Below, piece after piece: positions 17,635 to 25,262 of a stretch of DNA of 34,626 bases (its first letter is position 1; every line of letters begins with the position of its first letter). Location of the stretch: contig SKWV01000455.1 of the NCBI GenBank assembly GCA_007128755.1, positions 1-34,626 of the forward strand. The letters run 5' to 3'. A model generated the notes under the pieces. It ran no database searches and was not told where the DNA came from. It worked only from the letters and a program-made list of their open reading frames with translations. The position numbers and the translations under genes are program-made. This DNA is from Trueperaceae bacterium. Lineage in GTDB: Bacteria > Deinococcota > Deinococci > Deinococcales > Trueperaceae.

Positions 17635-17687
17635 CGCCTGCCGGCGCCCCGGTGTGATTCCCCCGATCCCCCCGCCGAGGAGGCACC

Positions 17688-18743
17688 ATGCCGTACGGCC
17701 GTACGACCTCCGGACCCCACGCCGCGACGGAGCTCGTCGCGCTCTACGCACGGCAGCTCCGCGGCTGCGCGCTCCACGCCGATGAGACCTGCCTCATCGT
17801 CACCGACACCGCCTACGACCCCGTCGCCTCCGCCGCCTGCCTCGGCGCGGCGCTGCAGGTCGGCGCGCGCGCCTTCGTCCTCACCCTCCCCTACGACCGG
17901 CCCCTCCCCGGCGCGTCCCTGGCCGCGGCGATGGCCGACGCCGACCTGATCGTCGGCGTCACCACGCACCTCCTGCACTACGACCCACACGTGCGTGCCG
18001 CCTTGGACGGAGGAGCGCGCGCGCTCCTGGCGGTGCAGCCGACGCACGTCCTGCGTAGGCTCCCGTTCGACCCGGCGGTGATGGCGCGCACGAAGCTCGG
18101 AGCCGAGCGCCTCGCGCGGGCCCGCTCGGTGCGCATCACCTCGCCGGCCGGGACCGATCTCGTCATGGACGTCGCGGAGCGGCCCGCCCTCGCCCACTAC
18201 GGCGTCGCGGACGTCCCGGGCCACTTCGACTTCTGGGGCGGCGCCATGGTCGAGATCGCGCAGCACGAGGGGACGCTCGAGGGGACGCTGGTGCTCACGC
18301 GTGGCGACCAGGTCTTCCACCTCGGGCGCTACGTCGACGACGACGTGCGTATCACCTTCGAGGGAGGGCGCGCCGTGGCGATCGAGGGTGGGCTCGACGC
18401 CCTCCTCCTACGTCGCCACCTCGCCTCGTACGGCGACCCCAACGCCTTCCTGGGGGGCCACATCGCCTGGGGGACGGACCACCGGGCGCTCTGGACGGCG
18501 CCGCTCGTCCAGTTCCCGGAGGCGGGCGCCGGCAACGCCGACAGTGAGGGTGTGCTCGGCAGCGTGCAGGTCCAGCTCGGGTCGAACGACGACCAGTACT
18601 TCCGGGGACGGATCAGCAGCCGGGCGCACATCGGGCTCTGCACCCTCGGCAGCAGCCTCGCGCTCGACGGCGAGGTCGTGATCGACGCGGGCACGTTCGT
18701 GAGCTCGCTCGCCGCGTGCCAACCGGACGACGCCCCCGCCTGA
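17688..18743 (+). CDS. M29 aminopeptidase/NicX-like metalloprotein
   Basis: A 351-residue protein resembling the family shared by M29 leucyl aminopeptidases and 2,5-dihydroxypyridine dioxygenase NicX. His258 (G-G-H-I-A-W-G) matches the conserved H-I-G-W-G histidine, and His314 (R-A-H-I-G) matches the later histidine. In NicX the second histidine is followed two residues later by an iron-ligand Asp; here that position is Gly316, so dioxygenase chemistry of the NicX type is doubtful. GAGGAGG four bases before the ATG fixes the start, 53 bases after the M20 gene. It is the last gene of block 2 and is followed by a hairpin. Function uncertain: aminopeptidase-like or related hydrolase. Confidence 0.75.
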   Translation: MPYGRTTSGPHAATELVALYARQLRGCALHADETCLIVTDTAYDPVASAACLGAALQVGARAFVLTLPYDRPLPGASLAAAMADADLIVGVTTHLLHYDPHVRAALDGGARALLAVQPTHVLRRLPFDPAVMARTKLGAERLARARSVRITSPAGTDLVMDVAERPALAHYGVADVPGHFDFWGGAMVEIAQHEGTLEGTLVLTRGDQVFHLGRYVDDDVRITFEGGRAVAIEGGLDALLLRRHLASYGDPNAFLGGHIAWGTDHRALWTAPLVQFPEAGAGNADSEGVLGSVQVQLGSNDDQYFRGRISSRAHIGLCTLGSSLALDGEVVIDAGTFVSSLAACQPDDAPA

Positions 18744-18758
18744 CGTGCAGCGGGGGCG
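18731..18758 (+). terminator. Terminator-like hairpin at the end of block 2
   Basis: CGCCCCCGC pairs perfectly with GCGGGGGCG across a 10-base loop that contains the stop codon of the M29-like gene. There is no T tract. Its place between convergent blocks supports a transcription end or 3'-end protection. Confidence 0.65.
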
Positions 18759-18805
18759 TGCCTCGGGAGCGTCGTGGGCGCACGGCGTGACGCCGGTCGA
18801 CCACG

Positions 18806-18820
18806 CCGCCCGTCAGGCGG
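18806..18820 (-). terminator. Short hairpin at the end of block 3
   Basis: CCGCC-cgtca-GGCGG forms a five-base-pair stem overlapping the stop codon of the M14 gene. It is weak and lacks a T tract, but it sits where block 3 transcription should end. Confidence 0.35.
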
Positions 18821-20498
18821 TCAGTTCGACGTCCTGCGCGTCGCGCCCGGCGCGTTCGGACAGGGCGCTCACCGTCACGCGGGCGCCCGCGGGGCCGCGC
18901 ACGAGCCACTCGACGATCTTCGTCGTCGGCGACCAGGTGGGCCCCCAGGGAGACCAGGGGAAGGGCCGCTCGTTGCGGCCCGCGAGGTGGCCGACGTCGA
19001 CCTCGCGCGGGTTCATCACCAGTTCGGCGTCGCCCGGCTCGAGCGCGACCCGCACCGTCTTGGCCACGCCGCGACCGATCGCCACGTCGGTCAGGTTGGT
19101 CGGCAGGTAGCCGTGGTTGGCCACGACGGCGCGCACGCGGTGCAGGTCGCTCCCGAGCGCCTCGGTCTCGACGCGCTCCACGCGCACGCGGGGCGCGGCC
19201 GCGGCGTGCTCGAGGTTGAAGAGCACGTTGTCGTGGCAGATCTTCTCGAGCAGCGCGGGCGGCGGGTTGCGGTAGGTCCAGATGTAGACCATGCCGCCGA
19301 TCTCGACGCTTCCGAGCTGTGGGTGGTCGAAGGCCTTCCAGGGGCGCACCCCGTGCTCCCCGAGGTGCTCCTGTACCCACTCGAACACCTTGAGCTGAGC
19401 CTCCTCGGTGCGCGGGTGGAGGTTGTAGTAGGCGGTCTTCTCGACCCCCGCCTCGGTCTCGACGTCCCAGACCTCGGTGGCGAAGGAGGGGATGCCCATC
19501 TTCTCGTAGGTCCAGTCCATCAGCCCGCCGCGCCGCGGCTTCGACTTGTCGGGGGTGAACTCCTCGTAGATCGAGATGGTCGGGTAGCCCGTGAGGGCGG
19601 TGCCGACCTTGCCGAGCGCCGTGTAGAGGCCGAGGTCCTTGGCCGACATGGCGCTGTCGGGGAGCGTCATCGACGGGCGCAGGATGATGCCGCCGTGCGT
19701 GTGGTACGCGTTCATGCCCGCGATGTTCGGGTGGTCGAGGATGAACCGCGCGATCGCGGCCGCCTCGGGCTCCGAGAGCGGCGCCTCGCCGGCTCCGTAC
19801 TCGTCGGCGTCCCAGTTGGCGGGGAAGTTGCGGTTGAGGTTCCCGTCGAAGGGCTTGTCGATGCGCACGTGCGCGCCGTCGAAGTCCTCGATGAAGCCCT
19901 CGGGGTAGAGGCGGTAGTACTCGCCGCCGTACTCGCCGGGCTCGCGCTGCACCATGATCCGCTCGTCGAGCGTACTCTTCTTCCACTCGCCGAGCGGGTC
20001 GCGCACGCGCATCGAGACGATGTAGCCGTCACCGTCGACGTCCTCGGTCTTGAGGCCGCCGAGGCGGTCCTGGCCGGGGGCGAAGCGGCCGTTGCCGCAC
20101 CAGAGGTAGTAGGGCGGCTTGAGCGAGGCCTCGGCGCCATCGGGGTTGATGCGCGGCACGATGTAGAACACCTGCTCGTCGACGAGGCGCGTGACGCTCT
20201 CGTCGCGGCCGTAGCCGCTCAGCAGGTGGTGGATGGCGTAGAGGGCCACGGCCGAGGTCGCGTGCTCCTCGGCGTGGATCTGCGCGTCGAGGTAGTAGCC
20301 GGGCTTGTGCTCACCCGGTCCGGTCGCGCGGTTGGTGATCTCCATGACCCAGACGTCGCGGTCGCCGAAGCTCTTCCCCAGGGAGCGCAGGGTGGCGAGC
20401 TCCGGATGGTCGGCTGCCAGGGCGTGGAGGCGCTCGGTCAGCTCGTCGTAGTCGTAGTAGCGATCGAAGCGGACGTCGGTGGGAGCGGCGACGCTCAC
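18813..20498 (-). CDS. M14 family zinc carboxypeptidase
   Basis: A 561-residue M14 peptidase. Zinc motif His75-x-x-Glu78 (I-H-A-E-E), third ligand His266 or His268 (N-A-Y-H-T-H-G), substrate-binding Asn222-Arg223 (L-N-R-N-F-P) and catalytic Glu342 (F-A-T-E-V-W). After about residue 430 comes a beta-rich C-terminal domain, often seen in bacterial M14 proteins. There is no signal peptide, so it is likely cytoplasmic, unlike digestive relatives. The start is GTG at 20498, overlapping the stop of the LDH2-family gene as GTGA; longer open reading upstream is a shadow. It removes a C-terminal residue or cleaves a gamma-peptide-like bond; the partner genes suggest a specialised substrate. It is the last gene of the coupled run in block 3. 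Confidence 0.93.
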   Translation of the reverse strand: MSVAAPTDVRFDRYYDYDELTERLHALAADHPELATLRSLGKSFGDRDVWVMEITNRATGPGEHKPGYYLDAQIHAEEHATSAVALYAIHHLLSGYGRDESVTRLVDEQVFYIVPRINPDGAEASLKPPYYLWCGNGRFAPGQDRLGGLKTEDVDGDGYIVSMRVRDPLGEWKKSTLDERIMVQREPGEYGGEYYRLYPEGFIEDFDGAHVRIDKPFDGNLNRNFPANWDADEYGAGEAPLSEPEAAAIARFILDHPNIAGMNAYHTHGGIILRPSMTLPDSAMSAKDLGLYTALGKVGTALTGYPTISIYEEFTPDKSKPRRGGLMDWTYEKMGIPSFATEVWDVETEAGVEKTAYYNLHPRTEEAQLKVFEWVQEHLGEHGVRPWKAFDHPQLGSVEIGGMVYIWTYRNPPPALLEKICHDNVLFNLEHAAAAPRVRVERVETEALGSDLHRVRAVVANHGYLPTNLTDVAIGRGVAKTVRVALEPGDAELVMNPREVDVGHLAGRNERPFPWSPWGPTWSPTTKIVEWLVRGPAGARVTVSALSERAGRDAQDVELTA

Positions 20499-21598
20499 GC
20501 GCGCCCCCCCGCACGCAGCGCGGACGCGTCGACGCCGAGGTCGGCGCCGAGGCGCACGAGGTCGTCGACCTCGCGCTGCGGCAGCGGCACGCCGTCGGTC
20601 CGCTTCGCACGTTCGCGTCGATGCTCGAGCTCGCCGGGGACGAGCACCTCGTCGAAGCCGGGCCGCAGCTCGCTCGCCTTGACCATGGCGATGAACGCCT
20701 GCATCCGCTCGTGGAAGGTATCGATCGGCATGAACCAGCCGACGTCGTACGCCACGAACGTGTGCGACACGTCGAGCTTCGCGGGGTCGCTGTAGGGCGT
20801 GGTCCCGAAGCCGCCCCCGGAGAGGACGCCCGTGAGCACGTCCGTGAAGAACGAGAGCCCGACGCCCTTGTACTGCCCGATGCCGAGCAGCGCGCCCGCC
20901 ATGGCCGCGGTCGGGTCGTCGGTCTCGTGACCGTCGGGCGTGAGCGCCCAATCGCGCGGCATGCTCTGCCCGCGGTCGGCGAGGAAGCGCATCATGCCCT
21001 TGCCGGCGGTCGTGAGGGCGATGTCGAGCACCACCGGGAAGTCACCGCCGGTGGGCGCGGCGATCCCCCAGGGGTTGGTGCCGACGACCGGCGTGCGGCC
21101 GCCCCAGGCGGCCATCTCGGGGCCCGCGTTCGTGAACGCGAGGCCGATGTGGCCGTGCGCGAGCGCGGCGCGCGCATGCACCGACGAGGAGCCGTAGTGG
21201 GTGCTGCCGCGCACGACGACGGTCCCGACGCCGCAGGCGGCGGCCTTCTCGCTCGCGAGGTCCATCGCGCGGCGGCCGATCACCGAGCCGAGGCCGTTGT
21301 GGGCGTCGACGAGCGCCAGCGCCGGGCTCTCCTTGACGATCTCGAACGGCGCGGCGAGGTTCACGCGGCCCTGCGCGATCCTGTCGCGGTAAGCCACGAG
21401 CCGGCGGATGCCCTGCCCCTGTCCGGGGTGGTAGCGCAGCTCGCTCTGCATGAGCGCGTCCGCGCAGATGCGCGCGTCACCGCTCGTGAGGCCCATCGCC
21501 TCGAAGCAGGCGACGCCGAAGCGCTCGAGCGCCTCCGCGTCGACCCGCGGCATGTCCGCCTCGGCGCCCATGCCCTGCGTGGGGAGGGCCGTCGTCAC
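20495..21598 (-). CDS. LDH2/malate dehydrogenase-family oxidoreductase with altered catalytic motif
   Basis: A 367-residue protein of the NAD(P)H-dependent LDH2 family (YiaK, AllD, ComC, delta-piperideine-2-carboxylate reductase). Family marks include S-T-H-Y-G at 132-136, P-V-V-G-T-N-P-W-G-I-A-A-P and V-V-L-D-I-A. The catalytic histidine normally lies in an S-H-G motif before a V-x-R-L stretch; here the aligned residues read G-Q-G-I-R-R-L at 61-67, with His57 and an insertion just before. Members reduce 2-oxo acids or cyclic imines, or oxidise ureidoglycolate. The start is GTG at 21598, overlapping the DUF4438 stop as GTGA; ATG 27 bases further in is an alternative, as neither has a clear ribosome site. 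Because of the motif change, activity is less certain than family membership. Confidence 0.87.
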   Translation of the reverse strand: MTTALPTQGMGAEADMPRVDAEALERFGVACFEAMGLTSGDARICADALMQSELRYHPGQGQGIRRLVAYRDRIAQGRVNLAAPFEIVKESPALALVDAHNGLGSVIGRRAMDLASEKAAACGVGTVVVRGSTHYGSSSVHARAALAHGHIGLAFTNAGPEMAAWGGRTPVVGTNPWGIAAPTGGDFPVVLDIALTTAGKGMMRFLADRGQSMPRDWALTPDGHETDDPTAAMAGALLGIGQYKGVGLSFFTDVLTGVLSGGGFGTTPYSDPAKLDVSHTFVAYDVGWFMPIDTFHERMQAFIAMVKASELRPGFDEVLVPGELEHRRERAKRTDGVPLPQREVDDLVRLGADLGVDASALRAGGRA

Positions 21599-22470
21599 GC
21601 GACCACGTCGAACAGCGTCGACAGGTTGGTGCCGGGCGTGTGCACGGGCGCGAGGCCGCCGTCGTGCGAGGTCATGAGCAGGGTGAGTCCGGGCCCGTAG
21701 CCGGGGCGGGGGCTGTCGCCCTGGCCGACGACGCCGATGCCGACCGCGCCGCGGAAGTAGCCGTGGGAGTAGCGGCTGTCGAAGTCCTGCAGCGCCACGA
21801 GATCGCCGAGCCTGAGGTCGGTGAGGCCGGCTTCGGCCAGGGCGTCCTTGTCTACCGTCTGCACGTGCAGCGAGCCGCCGTCGCTCACCAGGCCCGCGCC
21901 GGCGCCGAGCAGGTGCGACGGGACCGTCGCGACGACCTTCACCTTGAGCTTGCCGCCTTCGTCGACGCCGTCGACGATCCGCTCGAGCAGCTCGGGCGCG
22001 CAGCCCTTGAGCTTGACGCTCGGGTGCTCGGGGATCTCGAGGCCGACGCCGGCGGCGCGGATGAGCACCTTGTCGCCGATCGCCATGTTCTCGCGGTCCG
22101 CCTTCGAGAAGTGCACGATCACGTGCTCCGAGAAGCGACCCGACTTGCCCGTCACCATGCCGCGGGCACCCTTGGCGGCGCCGGACATGACCTTCGCCTC
22201 GTTGCCGACGCACGCGAGGACGTTGAGGCCCTGGTTGGCGCCGGCGTCCTTGAGGTGGATGCTGACGCTCGGGTGGATGGTGTCGGCCAGCCAGCCGTAG
22301 GCGGAGTCGCCGATGGAGACGTTGTAGACGATGCTGCCGTGCGTCGGGTAGAGGAACGCCTTGCCGTCGGCGTCGAGGCGGTAGGGCTCGGCGGGGAGGC
22401 CGGGGAGGGTGGGGCTGGCGATGAGCCCCATGACGGAGACGTGGACGAGCTTGTCCTTGTTGGTGCGCAT
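21595..22470 (-). CDS. DUF4438 family protein, second of tandem pair
   Basis: A 291-residue protein of unknown function, matching its neighbour along its whole length: R-T-N-x-D-x-L-V at the start, Y-N-V-x-x-G-D and A-x-G-W in the first third, C-x-G-N, I-R-A-x-G-x-G-L, H-P-x-V-x-L-K, L-R-L-G-D-x-V-A and G-D-S-x-x-x-G-x-G-P-G near the end. No signal peptide or membrane segment is seen. Its ATG overlaps the stop of the upstream paralogue (TGATG), and its stop overlaps the LDH2-family start (GTGA). It is eight residues richer than the partner between the C-x-G-N and I-R-A segments and near the N-terminus. I know no established activity for the family and assign none. Confidence 0.85.
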   Translation of the reverse strand: MRTNKDKLVHVSVMGLIASPTLPGLPAEPYRLDADGKAFLYPTHGSIVYNVSIGDSAYGWLADTIHPSVSIHLKDAGANQGLNVLACVGNEAKVMSGAAKGARGMVTGKSGRFSEHVIVHFSKADRENMAIGDKVLIRAAGVGLEIPEHPSVKLKGCAPELLERIVDGVDEGGKLKVKVVATVPSHLLGAGAGLVSDGGSLHVQTVDKDALAEAGLTDLRLGDLVALQDFDSRYSHGYFRGAVGIGVVGQGDSPRPGYGPGLTLLMTSHDGGLAPVHTPGTNLSTLFDVVA

Positions 22471-23333
22471 CAGAGGGTCTCCCGGATCTTCAGGTACCGA
22501 GCGATGTTGGCCTGCGGGTCGATGACCCACTCGATCTCGGCGTCGGTGGCGGCCATCAGGGTGAGGATGCCGGGGCCGTGCCCGGTCATGACCGAGTCCC
22601 CGTGGATGCACAGGGCGATGGCGACGTAGCCCTTGCGGTAGGAGCGGCCGAAGTGGTGGTCGGCGTGGTGGATGGCCACCACGTCGCCGAGGCGCAACGC
22701 GTCGATGCCGAGCTCCTGCATCAGACGGCGGTCACCGGAGGTGATGTCCTGGTCGACGTACTCGGCGTTCAGCTCGGCGCCCGAGGCCATCACGCGCACG
22801 GGCAGCTCCATCGCGACCGGCACGCGGAGCTTGCCCTCGGCGGTCGTCTCGAGGCCCATGGCGTGCAGCAGCCGGGGGCTCATCTTCTTGAGTTCGACGC
22901 CCGGGTGGTCGAGCAGTGCCAGGCCCCGCCCGAAGGCGCGGATCTGGATGGTGTCCTCGACGCAGAGCTGCTCGTGGACCTCGGGATCGAAGTCGACGAG
23001 GATGCGCGCGTGCTCGCCGATCACGACGCCCTCGGCGCCGGCCGCCTCGCCGCTCGTCACCACGGCGCGGTTGCCCATGCACGTGAGGTAGTGGAGCGCG
23101 TGGTGGATGCCGCCGTCGTCGTGGTCGATCGACGCGCCGGGCTCGACGTGGTCGCCCTGCCAGCCGAAGGCGGGGTCGCCGACGCGGACGTTGTAGACGT
23201 AGCCGAACATGCCGGGACGGACGACGGAGAGCCCGTCGTTGTCGGGGATGAACGGCCCGCGCCGGAACGCGGGTGCGCTGATGGAGCCGGCGATGGCGAG
23301 CTCGACGAGTCGATCTTCGTTGGTCCTGATCAC
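22470..23333 (-). CDS. DUF4438 family protein, first of tandem pair
   Basis: A 287-residue paralogue of the next gene; the pair must come from a duplication but has diverged strongly, which suggests two different subunits rather than redundancy. It has a distinctive histidine-rich stretch, V-A-I-H-H-A-D-H-H-F-G, after L-R-L-G-D, where the partner has A-L-Q-D-F-D-S-R-Y; also D-H-D-D-G-G-I-H-H in the first third. These could bind metal, but this is speculation. The start is GTG at 23333 with AGAGG seven bases upstream, 34 bases after the aminotransferase stop. The conserved Y-N-V-x-x-G-D, C-x-G-N, I-R-A-x-G-x-G-L and G-H-G-P-G motifs are present. Function unknown. Confidence 0.85.
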   Translation of the reverse strand: MIRTNEDRLVELAIAGSISAPAFRRGPFIPDNDGLSVVRPGMFGYVYNVRVGDPAFGWQGDHVEPGASIDHDDGGIHHALHYLTCMGNRAVVTSGEAAGAEGVVIGEHARILVDFDPEVHEQLCVEDTIQIRAFGRGLALLDHPGVELKKMSPRLLHAMGLETTAEGKLRVPVAMELPVRVMASGAELNAEYVDQDITSGDRRLMQELGIDALRLGDVVAIHHADHHFGRSYRKGYVAIALCIHGDSVMTGHGPGILTLMAATDAEIEWVIDPQANIARYLKIRETL

Positions 23334-23367
23334 GTCTGCACCTCTCGGATGTCGATGGTCGTCGTCT

Positions 23368-24543
23368 TCACGCGCGCGCCGCGGCTTCCGCGGCGTAGCG
23401 CTTCACGACCGGGGTCATGCGCTCGACGGCCTCGCGCAGCACGTCGGTGGGCTGCAGGGTCGTGATGCGGAGGTAGTCGCTCCAGCGTTCGCCGAACCCG
23501 GTGCCGGGGAACACGAGCACCCGCGCCTCCTTGAGCAGGAGGTAAGAGAGCTCGAGCGAACGGAGGCCGGTCGAGGAGCTCTTCGCCCAGAAGAAGAAAC
23601 CGCCGCGCGGGTCCGTGTACTCCAGGCCCATGTCGGTGAGGCCCTTGGCGAGCAGGTCTCGGCGCTCTCCGTAGATCACCTTGAAGTCCTCGATGCAGGC
23701 GTCGTCGGCCTCGGCGGCCGCCAGCGCGGCGGCCTGGCTGACGTTGGCGACCGGGCCGGTGGTGGCCCCCTTGATGGCCGTCATGCCGAGGATCGCGTTC
23801 TGCTCCGCGATGACGTACCCGACGCGCCATCCCGTCATCGCCCACGCCTTGGAGAAGCCCGAGAGCGTGATGGTGTGGCGCTCCATGCCCGGGAGCGACC
23901 CGATCGAGACGTGCTCGTGTGGGGGCCAGACGAACTTGCCGTAGATCTCGTCGGAGATCACCACGAAGTCGTGCTTCTTGGCGAGCGCGGCGATCTTCTC
24001 CGCCTGCTCGCGCGAGATGATCCCGCCCGTCGGGTTCGAGGGGGTCACGAGGAGCAGCGCCTTGGTCTTGGGCGTGATGAGCGACTCGATCGCCTCGGCG
24101 CGCAGATCGAACGCGTCCTCGGGGTGCGTCGGCACGGTGACGCTGACGCCCCCGGCGTGCTCGATCGCCTGATCGTAGCTGGTGTAGCGCGGGTCGGGGA
24201 CGAGGATCTCGTCACCCGGGTCGAGGAGCGCGGACATCACCAGGAAGAGCCCCTCCTGGCCGCCGGTCGTCACGAGCACCTGCTCCGCGCCGACGTCGAG
24301 GCCGTGATCCGTGCGGGCGCGCTTCGCGATGGCGGCGCGCAGCGCCGGCATCCCCGCCACGGGCTGCAGGGGCTGCACGCCCTGCGCGAGCGCCTGCTTG
24401 GCCGCGACCACCACGTGATCGGGCGTGGCGAGGTCGGGATCCCCCCGACCGAGCGCGATGGCGTCGGGGATCGTCTTGGCGAGGTCCATCAGCGCGTAGC
24501 GCAACTTGGCGCCGTCGAGGTTGCGAAGTTCGTCGAGGGTCAC
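23368..24543 (-). CDS. Class I/II PLP-dependent aminotransferase (intact)
   Basis: A 391-residue fold-type I aminotransferase with all PLP residues: Asn170 (P-S-N-P-T-G-G), Asp198 (I-S-D-E-I-Y), Lys232 (G-F-S-K-A-W) and Arg240 (G-W-R-V-G-Y). It resembles aspartate or aromatic/branched-chain aminotransferases of subgroup I-gamma; specificity cannot be stated. The start is GTG at 24543, overlapping the stop of the shortened aminotransferase-like gene as GTGA, so both are made together. In-frame codons further upstream lie inside that gene. It is about 35% like the block 1 enzyme by eye, so they are not recent duplicates. Confidence 0.93.
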   Translation of the reverse strand: MTLDELRNLDGAKLRYALMDLAKTIPDAIALGRGDPDLATPDHVVVAAKQALAQGVQPLQPVAGMPALRAAIAKRARTDHGLDVGAEQVLVTTGGQEGLFLVMSALLDPGDEILVPDPRYTSYDQAIEHAGGVSVTVPTHPEDAFDLRAEAIESLITPKTKALLLVTPSNPTGGIISREQAEKIAALAKKHDFVVISDEIYGKFVWPPHEHVSIGSLPGMERHTITLSGFSKAWAMTGWRVGYVIAEQNAILGMTAIKGATTGPVANVSQAAALAAAEADDACIEDFKVIYGERRDLLAKGLTDMGLEYTDPRGGFFFWAKSSSTGLRSLELSYLLLKEARVLVFPGTGFGERWSDYLRITTLQPTDVLREAVERMTPVVKRYAAEAAARA

Positions 24544-25262
24544 GCGTGCTCCTCCATGAGCGCCAGCGCGCCCCATTGCGAGAGGTTGGTGGTGCAGAGC
24601 GTGAGCGACTGCTTGAAGTCGCGCAACGGTCCGGCGGTGGCGGCGGGCGCCGCGAGGTAGCCGACGCGCCACGCCTCGAGGCCCTGGCCTGCGCCGATGC
24701 CGCCGACCGTCACGGTCGCGTCGGCGAGGCCGGCGGAGGCGGGGTGGAAGCCGCTCTCCTCGGCGGCCTCGAAGACGACGGCCCAACCCTCGTCGGCCGC
24801 GCGCGCCAGCCAGGGATCGCGCGTCTCGGCGGGCGTGTCGGAGGTGAGGTAGACGAGCGCGGGGCCGTGGGCGTCGGCATCGGGCCCGACGAGGCGCACG
24901 TCGCGCACGATGCAGGCCGCGGCGACGCGCTCCGGGTGCGAGAGCGCGACGACGGTGCCCGAGCCCGCAGGGACGAGCTGCTGGATCGCGACGAAGCGGG
25001 CCTCGACGACGCCGCAGGTGATCACGACGCCCTTGCCGGCGTCGACCTCGACACCGTGACGGGTCCGCAGGGCGTCGGCCACCGCTTGCCGCAGTGGGAG
25101 GATCCCGGGGCGGTCGGTGTAGTGCGTCTCACCGCGGTCGAGTGCCGCGATCGACGCATCGCGCGCCGAGGCCGGCACGGTGGCCTCGGCTCCGGCGGCA
25201 CCGTCGCCGGCCAAGCCCTGCAGGAGCGCGACGCGTGCGGCGAGCGGTACGGCGAGCGCCAT
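24540..25262 (-). CDS. Shortened aminotransferase-fold protein lacking PLP residues (probable pseudoenzyme)
   Basis: A 240-residue protein clearly related to fold-type I aminotransferases: H-Y-T-D-R-P-G-I-L-P-L-R-Q-A-V-A near 47-62, G-V-V-I-T-C-G near 78-84, and E-A-W-R-V-G-Y at 196-202 match the intact neighbour. The residues that hold PLP are gone: the Asn of S-N-P-T-G reads S-D-T-P-A (141-145), the Asp of S-D-E-I-Y reads E-A-A-E-E, and the Schiff-base Lys aligns with Ala191 in G-I-G-A-G-Q-G. Only the phosphate-binding Arg199 remains. The small C-terminal domain is absent. The reading frame is intact and overlaps both neighbours (TGATG and GTGA), which argues for a kept function, perhaps as a partner subunit of the intact enzyme. 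Confidence 0.85.
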   Translation of the reverse strand: MALAVPLAARVALLQGLAGDGAAGAEATVPASARDASIAALDRGETHYTDRPGILPLRQAVADALRTRHGVEVDAGKGVVITCGVVEARFVAIQQLVPAGSGTVVALSHPERVAAACIVRDVRLVGPDADAHGPALVYLTSDTPAETRDPWLARAADEGWAVVFEAAEESGFHPASAGLADATVTVGGIGAGQGLEAWRVGYLAAPAATAGPLRDFKQSLTLCTTNLSQWGALALMEEHA

